DNA from: an uncultured Corynebacterium sp.
GTDB lineage: Bacteria; Actinomycetota; Actinomycetes; Mycobacteriales; Mycobacteriaceae
Length of the DNA: 64,000 nt
Direction: 5' to 3'
NCBI GenBank assembly: GCA_943914465.1
Contig: CALUCD010000004.1
Span: 1 to 64,000 of the forward strand
A program made the translations under genes and the position numbers. Shown here piece after piece: positions 23,200 through 32,469 of this stretch; position 1 is the first letter of the stretch, and each line of letters opens with the position of its first letter. The notes beneath the pieces are model-generated. The model did no database searches. It saw only the letters and a program-made list of their open reading frames with translations, and was not told the DNA's origin.

Positions 23200-24543
23200 A
23201 TGCACACACGCTACGTCCGCGTCGTCGCCGCAACGGCTGCGCTCGGTGGACTTCTGTTTGGTTATGACACGGGTGTGATGAGCGGTGCGTTGCTCTACAT
23301 CACCCCAGAATTTGAGATGGCGCCCTCCCAGGAGGGTTTTGTCACCTCCATGTTGCTTGTCGGTGCGGCGCTTGGTGCTGTGACCGGCGGCGCGGTCGCG
23401 GACGCGCTTGGGCGCCGGCGCACGTTGATCATTGCGGGCCTGATCTTCGTCATCGGCTCGCTCTGGTGCGCGCTTGCTGGCGGGATCGGCTCGCTCGCCG
23501 CGGCACGCACGTTGCTCGGGGTAGCTGTGGGCGCGGTCTCGATTGTCACCCCGATGTACATCGCGGAAATTGTTCCGGCGGCGGTGCGCGGCAAGCTCGT
23601 TTCGCTGAACACGCTGATGATCGTCGTGGGCCAGCTCTTGGCGTATCTGGTGAATTCGTTGCTTGCATCCACCGGCAGCTGGCGGCTCATGCTCGGCGCT
23701 GCCGCAATTCCCGGCGTCATGCTCGCAGTCGGTATGGCTTTTTTGCCGGAGACTCCAGTGTGGCTCGCGCGCAATTCGCGTATCGACGCTGCCTTGCACA
23801 TCGCATCCCGCGCCGGCATCTCCCCAGACGAACTGGATTTCGCCCGCAAAGAAGATGAGCGCAGGCGGGCTCGCAGCGGCAGTGAACTCCGCGAGCTCAT
23901 GCGTCACCGATGGTTGCGTGTCACTGTCGTCGTCGCGGCTTTGCTTGGCATTACGCAACAGATCACCGGTGTCAATGCGATTGTGTATTTCGCTCCGACG
24001 ATGATGAATAAGGTCGGGTTGTCCACCCAGAATGCGGTGTATACCTCCATTGTCATCGGCGTGGTTTCGGTGGTGGCGTGTTGGGCGGGGTTGCAGCTGA
24101 TTGACACTATTGGGCGGCGGCGCTTGCTGCTCATTGGGCTCAGCGGCAACGTCATTTTTCTCACCGCCCTGGCAGTGGTTTATCGCGCCGCGGAGAACAA
24201 TGCGTCGTTGGCGTTGGTGGCGTTGGCGTGCATGGCCGGTTTCATCGCCTCGCAGCAAGCTGCCGTGTCGCCAACAACCTGGCTGCTCATCTCCGAGTTG
24301 GTTCCGCCGCAAATTAGGGGCATTGGTATGGGGTTGGCCGGACTCGCGCTGTGGGGGATGAACTGGGTGGTGGCGCAGTTCTTCCTCCCATTGGTCAGCA
24401 CATTGAGCGCGACGGCAGTGTTCATCGCCTTTGCGGTCTTAGGGGTCGCGGCGGGCGTGTTTGTCGCCCGGAGCGTACCGGAAACGATGCGGCGCAGTCT
24501 TGAGGATGTTGCGGGTGAAATGGAGCGTCGATACGCGAAATAG
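23200..24543 (+). CDS. Sugar porter family MFS transporter
   Basis: 447 residues with twelve membrane segments. Sugar-porter signatures: GYDTGVMSGALL in TM1, DALGRRR in loop 2-3, PETPVWLARN after TM6, QQITGVNAIVYFAP in TM7 and IGRRRLLL in loop 8-9, with a PETM motif near the end. It resembles the inositol/glucose/galactose proton symporters (IolT, GalP). The exact sugar cannot be told. Divergent from nadE with a 26-bp gap. Confidence 0.9.
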   Translation: MHTRYVRVVAATAALGGLLFGYDTGVMSGALLYITPEFEMAPSQEGFVTSMLLVGAALGAVTGGAVADALGRRRTLIIAGLIFVIGSLWCALAGGIGSLAAARTLLGVAVGAVSIVTPMYIAEIVPAAVRGKLVSLNTLMIVVGQLLAYLVNSLLASTGSWRLMLGAAAIPGVMLAVGMAFLPETPVWLARNSRIDAALHIASRAGISPDELDFARKEDERRRARSGSELRELMRHRWLRVTVVVAALLGITQQITGVNAIVYFAPTMMNKVGLSTQNAVYTSIVIGVVSVVACWAGLQLIDTIGRRRLLLIGLSGNVIFLTALAVVYRAAENNASLALVALACMAGFIASQQAAVSPTTWLLISELVPPQIRGIGMGLAGLALWGMNWVVAQFFLPLVSTLSATAVFIAFAVLGVAAGVFVARSVPETMRRSLEDVAGEMERRYAK

Positions 24544-24660
24544 CGTCTGTGCAGGTTTGCTGTACGCCGCACGCCACGTGTAACATCAGGCGACGTTGTG
24601 CGACCCGGTGTGATGCCGCGTGTTGCTTGGAGAAGGTACTCGAAGAGAAAGGAGCGCCCG

Positions 24661-24783
24661 ATGAAGGTCCGTAACTCCCTTCGGTCGCTGAAGAACAAGC
24701 CGGGCGCCCAGGTTGTGCGCCGCCGCGGCAAAGTTTACGTGCTGAACAAAAAAGAGCCGCGTTTCAAAGCTCGCCAGGGCTAG
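24661..24783 (+). CDS. ykgO: 50S ribosomal protein L36, zinc-free paralogue
   Basis: 40 residues from ATG 24661, with AAAGGAG at 24650-24656. The sequence MKVRNSLRSLKNKPG and the absence of any cysteine mark the C-minus form that replaces the zinc-ribbon L36 when zinc is short. It stands alone, as these paralogues often do. I looked upstream for a Zur operator and did not see a convincing one. Confidence 0.95.
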   Translation: MKVRNSLRSLKNKPGAQVVRRRGKVYVLNKKEPRFKARQG

Positions 24784-24798
24784 AGCCGCCGCTAAGCG

Positions 24799-24836
24799 CA
24801 TTCCCGCTGTTGACACGTGTGTTGACAGCGGGATTT
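24799..24836 (+). terminator. Terminator after L36
   Basis: CCCGCTGT pairs with ACAGCGGG, extended by A-T pairs; the loop itself contains the palindrome ACACGTGT. ATTTT follows. Confidence 0.7.
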
Positions 24837-25141
24837 TCATATGTAAAAGCATATATTACCCCCGAAATGGTGTAGACAGGTGTACGGCAAGTCCGGATTT
24901 ACGGCCGGGAATCTCACTTATGTAAGCCGCGAGCGTCTGCGGCGGGCACGGCGCGGACTACATGTGGGTAATTTAGAGATGCTATCCAGCGAATACCAAC
25001 GGTGTAACTACTACATGTTGTGTTTCTTGCCTGTCTGCGGCCCAAGGTATAGTGTCTCGTGTGCAGCCGGGGCCACACGGTACCGGGGCAAGACAGCAAA
25101 GCAAGACCGCAAGACTGTAGAAACAGGAAAAGAGAACGCTC
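24837..25141. other. nrdH upstream region
   Basis: About 300 bp with no gene that I can support. It holds two NrdR-like boxes (25010-25023, 25042-25055), a -10-like TATAGT at 25048 inside the second box, and then a long 5' leader of about 80 bp to nrdH. Confidence 0.7.
25010..25055. promoter_or_regulatory. Pair of NrdR boxes
   Basis: On the reverse strand the two 14-mers read ACACAACATGTAGT (25010-25023) and ACACTATACCTTGG (25042-25055), matching the NrdR consensus ACACWATATMTTGT in 11 and 12 positions. They are 32 bp apart start to start, three helical turns, the usual spacing. The second covers a TATAGT -10. NrdR represses ribonucleotide reductase genes when dATP/ATP is high. Confidence 0.6.
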
Positions 25142-25369
25142 ATGTCCATCACCGTTTACACCAAGCCGGCCTGCCAGCAATGCAGGGCAACCACCAAGGC
25201 TTTGGACAAGGCCGGCCTCGAGTACGACCTTGTAGACATTTCGTTGGACGACGGCGCTCGTGACTACGTCATGGCGCTCGGACACCTCCAGGCACCGGTA
25301 GTTGAGGTTGACGGCGAGCACTGGTCCGGATTCCGCCCCGATCGCATCCGCGGTCTCGCCGCCGCCTAG
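25142..25369 (+). CDS. nrdH: Glutaredoxin-like NrdH redoxin
   Basis: 75 residues with active site CQQC (Cys11, Cys14) and the C-terminal WSGFRPDRI typical of NrdH. It is the electron donor for class Ib ribonucleotide reductase, reduced by thioredoxin reductase. First gene of nrdHIE. GAAAAGAG precedes the ATG. Confidence 0.97.
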   Translation: MSITVYTKPACQQCRATTKALDKAGLEYDLVDISLDDGARDYVMALGHLQAPVVEVDGEHWSGFRPDRIRGLAAA

Positions 25370-25409
25370 GTGCCGGCACGAACCACCGCGGCGGTGAGCT
25401 GGTACTGCG

Positions 25410-26072
25410 ATGTTGATTGTCTACTTCTCCTCCGCAACCGAGAACACGAAACGTTTCGTGGAAAAACTTGGTTTGCCAGCGAAGCGGATACCGCTACGTC
25501 GCTCCGACCCGCCGCTTCGGGTGGACGAGCCCTACGTGCTTATCTCCCCGACCTATGGGGGCGGGACCACCATCACCCACACCAATTCCCGCCCCGTTCC
25601 AAACCAGGTCATCCGCTTTTTAAATGACCCGCACAACCGCGGACTAATTCGCGGGGTAGTCGCCGCTGGCAACACCAACTTCGGGCCGGATTTCTGCCGT
25701 GCAGGCGATGTGATCTCGGGCAAATGCCAGGTGCCATATCTCTACCGGTTTGAGCTCATGGGCTCACCCGATGACGTGACTCGGGTGCGCACGCAGCTCA
25801 TGTCCCAGGCTGAGTCCTTAGGCCTAGTCCCTTCGCCTGCGCACAATAGTGTGGCGCCCGGGATGTCCACGCCATTTACTCATGCAGCGGGCAGCGGCGC
25901 CGCCAGCGCGGCCGACACCGCCGAGGCCGATGAGGCTGCGCAGCGCCTTGCGCGCTTGCGTGCCAAATACGAAAGAAAGCGCGCCTCCCGGCGCCGCGTC
26001 GGCCAAGTTGGCCAAGTCGGCTCAACCAGCCCAGCCAGCCCAGCCAACAGTTCGTCCGCCCCGGCCTGTTAA
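25410..26072 (+). CDS. nrdI: Flavodoxin-like NrdI with a long C-terminal extension
   Basis: NrdI supplies oxidant (superoxide) to assemble the dimanganese-tyrosyl radical cofactor of NrdF. Residues 1-140 are a normal NrdI: FSSATENTKRF (FMN phosphate loop), SPTYGGG, GNTNFGPDFC. Family members usually end at about 140-150 residues; this protein runs on to 220 with a low-complexity tail: Ala-rich acidic, then strongly basic (RAKYERKRASRRR), then GQVGQVGSTSPASPANSSSA. The DNA of the tail has short repeats (GCCAAGT, CCAGC), suggesting slippage growth. 24 bp upstream of nrdE. Confidence 0.92.
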   Translation: MLIVYFSSATENTKRFVEKLGLPAKRIPLRRSDPPLRVDEPYVLISPTYGGGTTITHTNSRPVPNQVIRFLNDPHNRGLIRGVVAAGNTNFGPDFCRAGDVISGKCQVPYLYRFELMGSPDDVTRVRTQLMSQAESLGLVPSPAHNSVAPGMSTPFTHAAGSGAASAADTAEADEAAQRLARLRAKYERKRASRRRVGQVGQVGSTSPASPANSSSAPAC

Positions 26073-26096
26073 GACAGTTTTCAAGAGAGGATATTC

Positions 26097-28292
26097 GTGT
26101 CCACGCCCACACAAACGCCCGCTCCCGCCGCAAGCACCAGCCTCGGCAAACGCGTTCCGGAACCTGCGACCGCAGCCGCGCAGCTTGACTACCACGCGCT
26201 CAACGCTTTGCTCAATCTCTACGACACGGACGGCAACATCCAGTTCGACAAAGATAGGGAAGCGGCCAACCAGTTCTTCCTCCAGCACGTGAACCAGAAC
26301 ACCGTCTACTTCCATGATTTGGAAGAGAAGATGGACTACTTGGTGGAAAACAAGTACTACGAGCCGGAGGTGATTGAGCAGTACGACTGGGATTTCGTGA
26401 AATCCACGTTCAAACGCGCCTACTCGTATAAATTCCGCTTCAAGTCATTCCTTGGGGCATACAAGTACTACACCTCGTACACGCTGAAGACGTTTGATGG
26501 GCGGCGCTACCTCGAGCGCTTTGAGGACCGCGTCGCTATGACCGCGCTGTTTCTTGCGAGCGGCGATGAGGAATTGGCCACGGCGATGGTCGATGAAATC
26601 ATGGCCGGCCGTTTCCAGCCAGCGACACCGACCTTCCTCAACGCGGGCAAGGCGCAGCGCGGCGAATTGGTGTCATGCTTCCTGCTGCGTATTGAAGACA
26701 ACATGGAATCCATCGGGCGGGCGATCAACTCCTCGTTGCAGCTTTCCAAGCGCGGTGGGGGAGTGGCGCTGCTGTTGAGCAACATCCGCGAATCCGGTGC
26801 CCCGATCAAACACATTGAAAATCAATCATCTGGCGTCATTCCGGTGATGAAGCTGCTGGAGGATTCCTTCTCCTACGCCAACCAGCTCGGCGCGCGCCAG
26901 GGTGCCGGTGCGGTGTACCTCAACGCCCACCACCCGGACATCATGCGCTTTTTGGATACCAAGCGGGAGAACGCGGATGAGAAAATCCGCATTAAAACCC
27001 TCTCGCTCGGCGTTGTCATCCCCGACATCACGTTCGAGCTGGCAAAGCGCAACGATGACATGTACCTGTTTAGCCCCTACGACGTTGAACGCATCTACGG
27101 GGTGCCATTCGCGGACATTTCCGTGACCGAGAAATACGACGAAATGGTGGAGGACCCGCGCATCCGCAAATCCAAGATTAAGGCGCGCCAGTTCTTTCAG
27201 ACCATCGCGGAAATCCAGTTTGAGTCCGGGTACCCGTACATCATGTTCGAAGACACCGCGAACCGTGCCAACCCCGTCAAAACCGGCCGGATCAACATGT
27301 CCAACCTGTGCTCTGAGATTCTGCAGGTCAACTCGGCGTCGCAGCTGAACGATGACCTCAGCTACGCCGAGGTCGGACACGACATTTCGTGCAACCTCGG
27401 CTCGCTCAACATCGCGATGACGATGGATTCCGACAACTTCTCCCGCACAGTCGAAACCGCGATTCGCGGCCTTACCGCTGTGGCCGATAAAACTGCAATT
27501 AATTCTGTGCCATCAGTACGTGAAGGCAACGATGCATCGCACGCGATCGGCCTGGGCCAGATGAACCTGCACGGCTACCTCGGGCGCGAGCGCATTGAAT
27601 ACGGCTCGGAAGAAGGCCTGGACTTTACCAACGCCTACTTTGCCGCCGTGATGTACGAGGCGATCAAGGCCTCCCACGCGATCGCGGTTGAAAAGGGCGA
27701 GGCATTCGCTGACTTCGCTTCCTCCGAGTACGCATCCGGAGCATTCTTCGACCGCTACGATCCGCACGACTTCCAGCCGAAGACAGACAAGGTCAAGGCG
27801 CTGTTTGCCGCATCTGACATCGCTGTTCCCACCGCGGAAGAATGGGCGCAGCTGAAAGCGGACGTCGCCCGGGACGGCATCTACAACCGCTACCTTCAGG
27901 CAGTCCCGCCGACAGGCTCAATTTCTTACATCAACAATTCCACCTCGTCGATCCACCCGATTGCCTCCAAGATTGAGATCCGCAAAGAAGGCAAAATCGG
28001 CCGCGTCTACTACCCGGCGCCGCACATGGATAATGACAATTTGGAGTACTTCAAGGACGCGTACGAGATTGGATATGAAAAAATCATCGATACGTACGCA
28101 GAGGCGACGAAGTACGTCGACCAGGGGCTATCGCTGACCCTGTTCTTCAAAGATACGGTCACCACTCGCGATATCAATAAGGCCCAAATCTACGCGTGGC
28201 GCAAGGGGATCAAGTCGCTGTACTACATCCGGCTGCGTCAGATGGCGCTTGAAGGCACCGAAGTCGACGGCTGCGTGTCCTGCATGCTGTAG
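26097..28292 (+). CDS. nrdE: Class Ib ribonucleoside-diphosphate reductase, large subunit
   Basis: Reduces ribonucleotides to deoxyribonucleotides. 731 residues from GTG 26097. Active-site motifs include ELVSCFLL, MSNLCSEI and DISCNLGSLN, the radical-transfer region, and the C-terminal redox pair CVSCML that is re-reduced by NrdH. It lacks the N-terminal ATP-cone of class Ia, consistent with NrdE. Its radical-bearing partner NrdF is encoded at 29240, past the GntR-type gene. Confidence 0.97.
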   Translation: MSTPTQTPAPAASTSLGKRVPEPATAAAQLDYHALNALLNLYDTDGNIQFDKDREAANQFFLQHVNQNTVYFHDLEEKMDYLVENKYYEPEVIEQYDWDFVKSTFKRAYSYKFRFKSFLGAYKYYTSYTLKTFDGRRYLERFEDRVAMTALFLASGDEELATAMVDEIMAGRFQPATPTFLNAGKAQRGELVSCFLLRIEDNMESIGRAINSSLQLSKRGGGVALLLSNIRESGAPIKHIENQSSGVIPVMKLLEDSFSYANQLGARQGAGAVYLNAHHPDIMRFLDTKRENADEKIRIKTLSLGVVIPDITFELAKRNDDMYLFSPYDVERIYGVPFADISVTEKYDEMVEDPRIRKSKIKARQFFQTIAEIQFESGYPYIMFEDTANRANPVKTGRINMSNLCSEILQVNSASQLNDDLSYAEVGHDISCNLGSLNIAMTMDSDNFSRTVETAIRGLTAVADKTAINSVPSVREGNDASHAIGLGQMNLHGYLGRERIEYGSEEGLDFTNAYFAAVMYEAIKASHAIAVEKGEAFADFASSEYASGAFFDRYDPHDFQPKTDKVKALFAASDIAVPTAEEWAQLKADVARDGIYNRYLQAVPPTGSISYINNSTSSIHPIASKIEIRKEGKIGRVYYPAPHMDNDNLEYFKDAYEIGYEKIIDTYAEATKYVDQGLSLTLFFKDTVTTRDINKAQIYAWRKGIKSLYYIRLRQMALEGTEVDGCVSCML

Positions 28293-28348
28293 TGGCCTTG
28301 CGGGCAGGGGCGGCGGGCGGTGTCCACACAGCCCCGGCCGAACTGCAG

Positions 28349-29062
28349 CTACATCTGCATGAATTCGCTGATGCCGGTGAGCAAGTCGCGTGAAGCGGCC
28401 TGCGCCGCCTGCGCATCGCCCTCGGCAATCGCCTCGGCGATAGTGAGGTGAATGCGCATCGTTTCTACCGCCGGCTCATCCGGCATAATGCCGTAGCGCG
28501 TCCGCCCTTCCAGAACGTTCATAATCGGCTCGGCAAGTGCCGCGAACATCTCATTGCCCGATGCGACGAGGAGCAAGGTGTGAAACTCCTTGTCGGACTC
28601 AAGAAACGCCTCCGAGTTGCCCGCGCCTTCCTCCGCCAAGCGAACAAGATCCTTGGCCAGCTTCTTCAAGCGTTTGACGTGCTCAGGGCCTGCGTTGTCG
28701 GCGGCGAGACCCGCCGCGACTGGCTCCACGGCAGTGCGCAGGCTATCGAGGGAAGCGATCTGGGCCGGTCGTTGCTGCTCGCTGGCAAGGCGCCAGGCAA
28801 TGATGGAGCGGTCAAACACCGCCCAGTGAGCGGATGGCAGCACCCGGATGCCTACTCGTCGTGAGGACGAAACCAAGCCGAGCTGCTCAAGTGCACGCAT
28901 CGCTTCGCGTGCCACTGTCCGCGAGATATCGAACCGGCTGCCGAGATCCTGCAGGGTGAAGGTGTGTCCCTCCGGTAAAACACCTGAAACGATCTCTTCG
29001 CCCAGCGTGTCAAGCACAGACGTGAGCAGCGGCTCGGTCGACGACTCACGGGGACTTGACAT
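28349..29062 (-). CDS. gntR1: GntR/FadR-family regulator, GntR1-like
   Basis: 237 residues from ATG 29062; the frame is open to 29098 from a TTG. It has an N-terminal winged helix (TLQDLGSRFDISRTVAREAM) and a C-terminal FCD ligand domain with metal-binding His/Asp positions (ESDKEFHTLLL, RIHLTIAEA). In C. glutamicum gntR1 lies between nrdE and nrdF and represses gluconate genes while affecting PTS sugar uptake; the position here is the same. The name is based on synteny; the domain call is firm. Confidence 0.82.
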   Translation of the reverse strand: MSSPRESSTEPLLTSVLDTLGEEIVSGVLPEGHTFTLQDLGSRFDISRTVAREAMRALEQLGLVSSSRRVGIRVLPSAHWAVFDRSIIAWRLASEQQRPAQIASLDSLRTAVEPVAAGLAADNAGPEHVKRLKKLAKDLVRLAEEGAGNSEAFLESDKEFHTLLLVASGNEMFAALAEPIMNVLEGRTRYGIMPDEPAVETMRIHLTIAEAIAEGDAQAAQAASRDLLTGISEFMQM

Positions 29063-29239
29063 GGTGGGTAGAACCTCCGTCACGCGAGAGAGAATCAAAA
29101 TTATTCACAGTTTAATGAACTTGACCAGCCTATGAGAAATATGTGAGCGGCTGAACCTCGGGCGTGGCCGCGCCTGCGCGTGCAGCTGCCCAACCGCCCG
29201 CGACTCGACGGCCCATTCGCCCCGGCTACTATGGGCGCC

Positions 29240-30265
29240 ATGAGCCAAGTCTTGAACCAGCAGGGCGAAGATACGGGCCAGGAAGGCTACGAAGAGTACG
29301 TCGCCACGCATCCTCAGCCCCTCAAAGCCGTGAACTGGAACGATATTCCGGATGACAAAGATCAGGAGGTGTGGGACCGCCTGACAGGAAATTTCTGGCT
29401 GCCCGAGAAAATCCCCGTCTCCAATGATATTCCCAGCTGGAACACGCTCAATGATCATGAGCAGCTCTCCACCATGCGCGTGTTTGCCAACCTGACCCTG
29501 CTTGATACCCTGCAGGGCACGGTCGGCGCGGTGTCGCTCATTCCGGACGCGAAGACTCCCCACGAGGAGGCGGTGTACACCAACATCGCGTTCATGGAAT
29601 CCGTGCACGCGAAGAGCTACAGCAATATCTATATGACGTTGGCGGCTACCCCGCAGATCAACGACGCGTTCCGGTGGACCGAGGAAAACACCGAGGTGCA
29701 GCGAAAAGCCAAGGTTATCCAGAGCTTTTACTGCGGCGACGACCCGCTGAAGCGCAAGATCGCATCCGTGATGCTCGAGTCATTCCTTTTTTACTCGGGG
29801 TTCTACCTTCCGCTGAATTGGTCGGTGCACTCCAAACTCACCAACACCGCCGACATCATCCGGCTCATCATCCGCGACGAAGCGGTGCACGGCTACTACA
29901 TCGGCTACAAGTACCAGGTGGGTCTACGGGATGCGTCGCAAGAGCGCCGCGAGGAGCTCAAAGAACACGCGTTCGACCTGCTCTACGACCTGTACGACAA
30001 TGAGATCCAGTACACCGAGGACATCTACGACCCGCTGGGCTGGACTGAAGATGTGAGGCGTTTCTTGCGCTACAACGCGAACAAGGCTCTGAACAACCTG
30101 GGCTATGAGGGCCTTTTCCCGCCTGATGAGACCCGTGTGTCGCCGGCAATCCTCGCATCACTTGCGCCAAATGCCGATGAGAATCACGACTTCTTCTCAG
30201 GGTCGGGCTCGTCATATGTCATCGGCAAAGCCGAGGACACGCAAGACGACGACTGGGATTTCTGA
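29240..30265 (+). CDS. nrdF: Class Ib ribonucleoside-diphosphate reductase, small subunit
   Basis: 341 residues from ATG 29240 (ATG 29231 is also possible). Metal ligands are visible in EEAVYTNIAFMESVHAKSYS and IIRDEAVHGYYIGYKY, and the C-terminal tail ending DDDWDF is the NrdE-docking peptide. It houses the tyrosyl radical and a dimanganese centre activated by NrdI. The ferritin gene seen nearby in C. glutamicum is absent here. The upstream gap contains no clear NrdR box. Confidence 0.96.
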   Translation: MSQVLNQQGEDTGQEGYEEYVATHPQPLKAVNWNDIPDDKDQEVWDRLTGNFWLPEKIPVSNDIPSWNTLNDHEQLSTMRVFANLTLLDTLQGTVGAVSLIPDAKTPHEEAVYTNIAFMESVHAKSYSNIYMTLAATPQINDAFRWTEENTEVQRKAKVIQSFYCGDDPLKRKIASVMLESFLFYSGFYLPLNWSVHSKLTNTADIIRLIIRDEAVHGYYIGYKYQVGLRDASQERREELKEHAFDLLYDLYDNEIQYTEDIYDPLGWTEDVRRFLRYNANKALNNLGYEGLFPPDETRVSPAILASLAPNADENHDFFSGSGSSYVIGKAEDTQDDDWDF

Positions 30266-30515
30266 TCCCCCGTTCGGGTTGAACCTTGCCGTGTGCAGCG
30301 CCGCTTCGCTGCGCAGCTGAGCTGGACTGTTGTCAACGCAGCCCGGCCGAACACCCATTTAAATTCCCCGAGGGATAGACTTGGCCCGTCACCGGCCCTT
30401 GTTGGCTGGTAATTCGATGTATCGCTCGTTACTATAAGTCGGTACCCATCTAGGCTCTTCTGACCCCTGCGCTTGCGGGTGCAGGGCGAGGGACCGCCGT
30501 TTTCAGGAGGCTCGT

Positions 30516-32291
30516 ATGACCGCTGTGGCGCCACGGCTGGACAACTATGTCCCGCCAGCTCGTCCAGAACCCACGGGAAATGCCCGTCGTGGTTCTCAAA
30601 TCTACAAGCAGCTGACCACGACCGACCACAAAGAACTTGGCGTGATGTACATCATCACGTCATTCACCTGGTTCTTCGTGGCTGGCCTGATGGCGCTGCT
30701 GATCCGCGCGGAGCTGTTCAGCCCCGGCTTGCAGTTCTTGTCCAACGAGCAGTTCAACCAGCTGTTCACCATGCACGGCACCGTCATGCTGCTCGCATTC
30801 GGTACCCCAATCGTCTGGGGTTTTGCTAACTACGTGCTCCCACTGCAAATCGGTGCACCCGATGTGGCGTTCCCGCGACTCAACGCATTCGGGTTCTGGA
30901 TCACCACGTTTGGCGTGGTCGCCATGCTCGCGGGCTTCCTCACCCCGGGTGGTGCAGCCGACTTCGGCTGGACCATGTACATGCCGCTGGCTGATGCGAC
31001 GCACACGCCGTCGGTGTCTGCCAACCTGTGGGTTGTCGGCGTCGGTGCGACCGGTGTCGGCACCATCGCCTCGGCAGTGAACATGCTCACCACTGTGCTG
31101 ACGATGCGCGCTCCGGGCATGACCATGTTCCGCCTGCCGGTCTTCACCTGGACGATCTTCGTCACCGCAATTATCGCGCTGATGATCTTCCCGCTGCTGA
31201 CCGCGGCTGCAATGGGCGTGCTCTACGACCGTCTGCTCGGCGGCCACATCTACGACACCGCGAACGGCGGTGCGATCCTGTGGCAGCACCTGTTCTGGTT
31301 CTTCGGACACCCAGAGGTCTACGTCCTCGCGCTGCCGTTCTTCGGCATTATCTCTGAGATCATCCCGGTCTTCTCGCGCAAGCCGATCTTCGGCTACATC
31401 GGCCTCGTGTTTGCAACCCTGGCTATTGCGGGTCTGTCCATGGCCGTGTGGGCACACCACATGTTCGCCACCGGTGCGGTGCTGCTGCCATTCTTCTCCT
31501 TCATGACCTTCCTCATCGCCGTTCCAACCGGCGTGAAGTTCTTCAACTGGGTGGGCACGATGTGGAACGGCCGCATCACCTTCGACACTCCGATGCTGTG
31601 GGTTATGGGCTTCCTGTTCACCTTCCTCTTCGGCGGCCTGACCGGCATCATGCTTGCCGCCCCGCCGTTGGACTTCCAGCTGCATGACTCCTACTTCGTG
31701 GTTGCCCACTTCCACTACACGCTGTTCGGTACCGTGGTGTTCTCCGCGATTGCGGGCGTGCACTTCTGGTTCCCGAAGATGACCGGCCGCATGCTGGATG
31801 AGCGCCTGGGCAAACTGTCGTTCTGGCTCGTGTTCATCGGGTTCAACATGACCTTCCTGGTGCAGCACTGGCTGGGTAACTCCGGAATGCCGCGCCGCTA
31901 CGCCGACTACGTTGACACCGACGGCTTCACCCTGCTGAACCAGGTTTCCACCGTAGGTGCGTTCATCCTCGGCATCGGCATGCTCCCGCTGATCTGGAAC
32001 GTGTTCAAGTCCTGGCGCTACGGCGAGATCGTCACCGTCGACGATCCGTGGGGCTACGGCAACTCGCTCGAGTGGGCGACTTCCTGCCCGCCGCCGCGCC
32101 ACAACTTCACCTCCCTGCCGCGCATCCGGTCGGAGCGCCCAGCCTTCGAGCTCCACTACCCGCACATGGTGGAGACGATGCGTCGTGAGGCACACACCGG
32201 CCACACCGAAGACACGCCGGCAACCTGGAAAGGGTCAACGCACGAGTTCGACACGGTAGACGGCCCAGAAGCCAAAACCGCTAAGCAGTAG
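30516..32291 (+). CDS. ctaD: Cytochrome c oxidase subunit I (aa3 type)
   Basis: 591 residues with about twelve membrane segments, from ATG 30516 with AGGAGG at 30504-30509. Heme-copper ligands are seen: FTMHGTVML (low-spin heme His), WFFGHPEVYVL (CuB His and the cross-linked Tyr), AHHMF, and HFHYTLFG (heme a and a3 His pair). It is the catalytic subunit of the aa3 oxidase that accepts electrons within the bc1-aa3 supercomplex of actinobacteria. Subunits II and III are not in the window. The 250 bp before it carry only a weak hairpin (30295-30312). Confidence 0.97.
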   Translation: MTAVAPRLDNYVPPARPEPTGNARRGSQIYKQLTTTDHKELGVMYIITSFTWFFVAGLMALLIRAELFSPGLQFLSNEQFNQLFTMHGTVMLLAFGTPIVWGFANYVLPLQIGAPDVAFPRLNAFGFWITTFGVVAMLAGFLTPGGAADFGWTMYMPLADATHTPSVSANLWVVGVGATGVGTIASAVNMLTTVLTMRAPGMTMFRLPVFTWTIFVTAIIALMIFPLLTAAAMGVLYDRLLGGHIYDTANGGAILWQHLFWFFGHPEVYVLALPFFGIISEIIPVFSRKPIFGYIGLVFATLAIAGLSMAVWAHHMFATGAVLLPFFSFMTFLIAVPTGVKFFNWVGTMWNGRITFDTPMLWVMGFLFTFLFGGLTGIMLAAPPLDFQLHDSYFVVAHFHYTLFGTVVFSAIAGVHFWFPKMTGRMLDERLGKLSFWLVFIGFNMTFLVQHWLGNSGMPRRYADYVDTDGFTLLNQVSTVGAFILGIGMLPLIWNVFKSWRYGEIVTVDDPWGYGNSLEWATSCPPPRHNFTSLPRIRSERPAFELHYPHMVETMRREAHTGHTEDTPATWKGSTHEFDTVDGPEAKTAKQ

Positions 32292-32341
32292 CTCGATTAC
32301 GGCGCTTCCAGGTGCCGCGCTGCTCTACCTCCTGAAACGCG

Positions 32342-32369
32342 AAAGCTCCCGCCCACGGGCGGGAGCTTT
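32342..32369 (+). terminator. Strong terminator after ctaD
   Basis: AAAGCTCCCGCC pairs perfectly with GGCGGGAGCTTT around CACG and is followed by GTTTTA. Confidence 0.93.
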
Positions 32370-32469
32370 GTTTTATGCGCGTATACCCGTGCGCCCGCTT
32401 CGTGTGCGCGGGGGCTGGAACCCTTGTTCACGTGCGGCGTTGCCGCGTCGCTGTGTTATCGTCTGACGC

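Noticed and set aside
23155..24312. A 385-codon open frame antisense to the sugar porter
   Set aside because: Composition is the antisense signature of a hydrophobic gene; no domain.
24544..24660. Zur operator before the zinc-free L36 gene
   Set aside because: Expected for this paralogue, but no convincing A+T-rich palindrome is visible.
30660..32204. A 514-codon open frame antisense to ctaD
   Set aside because: Extremely His/Gln/Glu/Arg-rich, the mirror of a membrane-protein code; no start signal.
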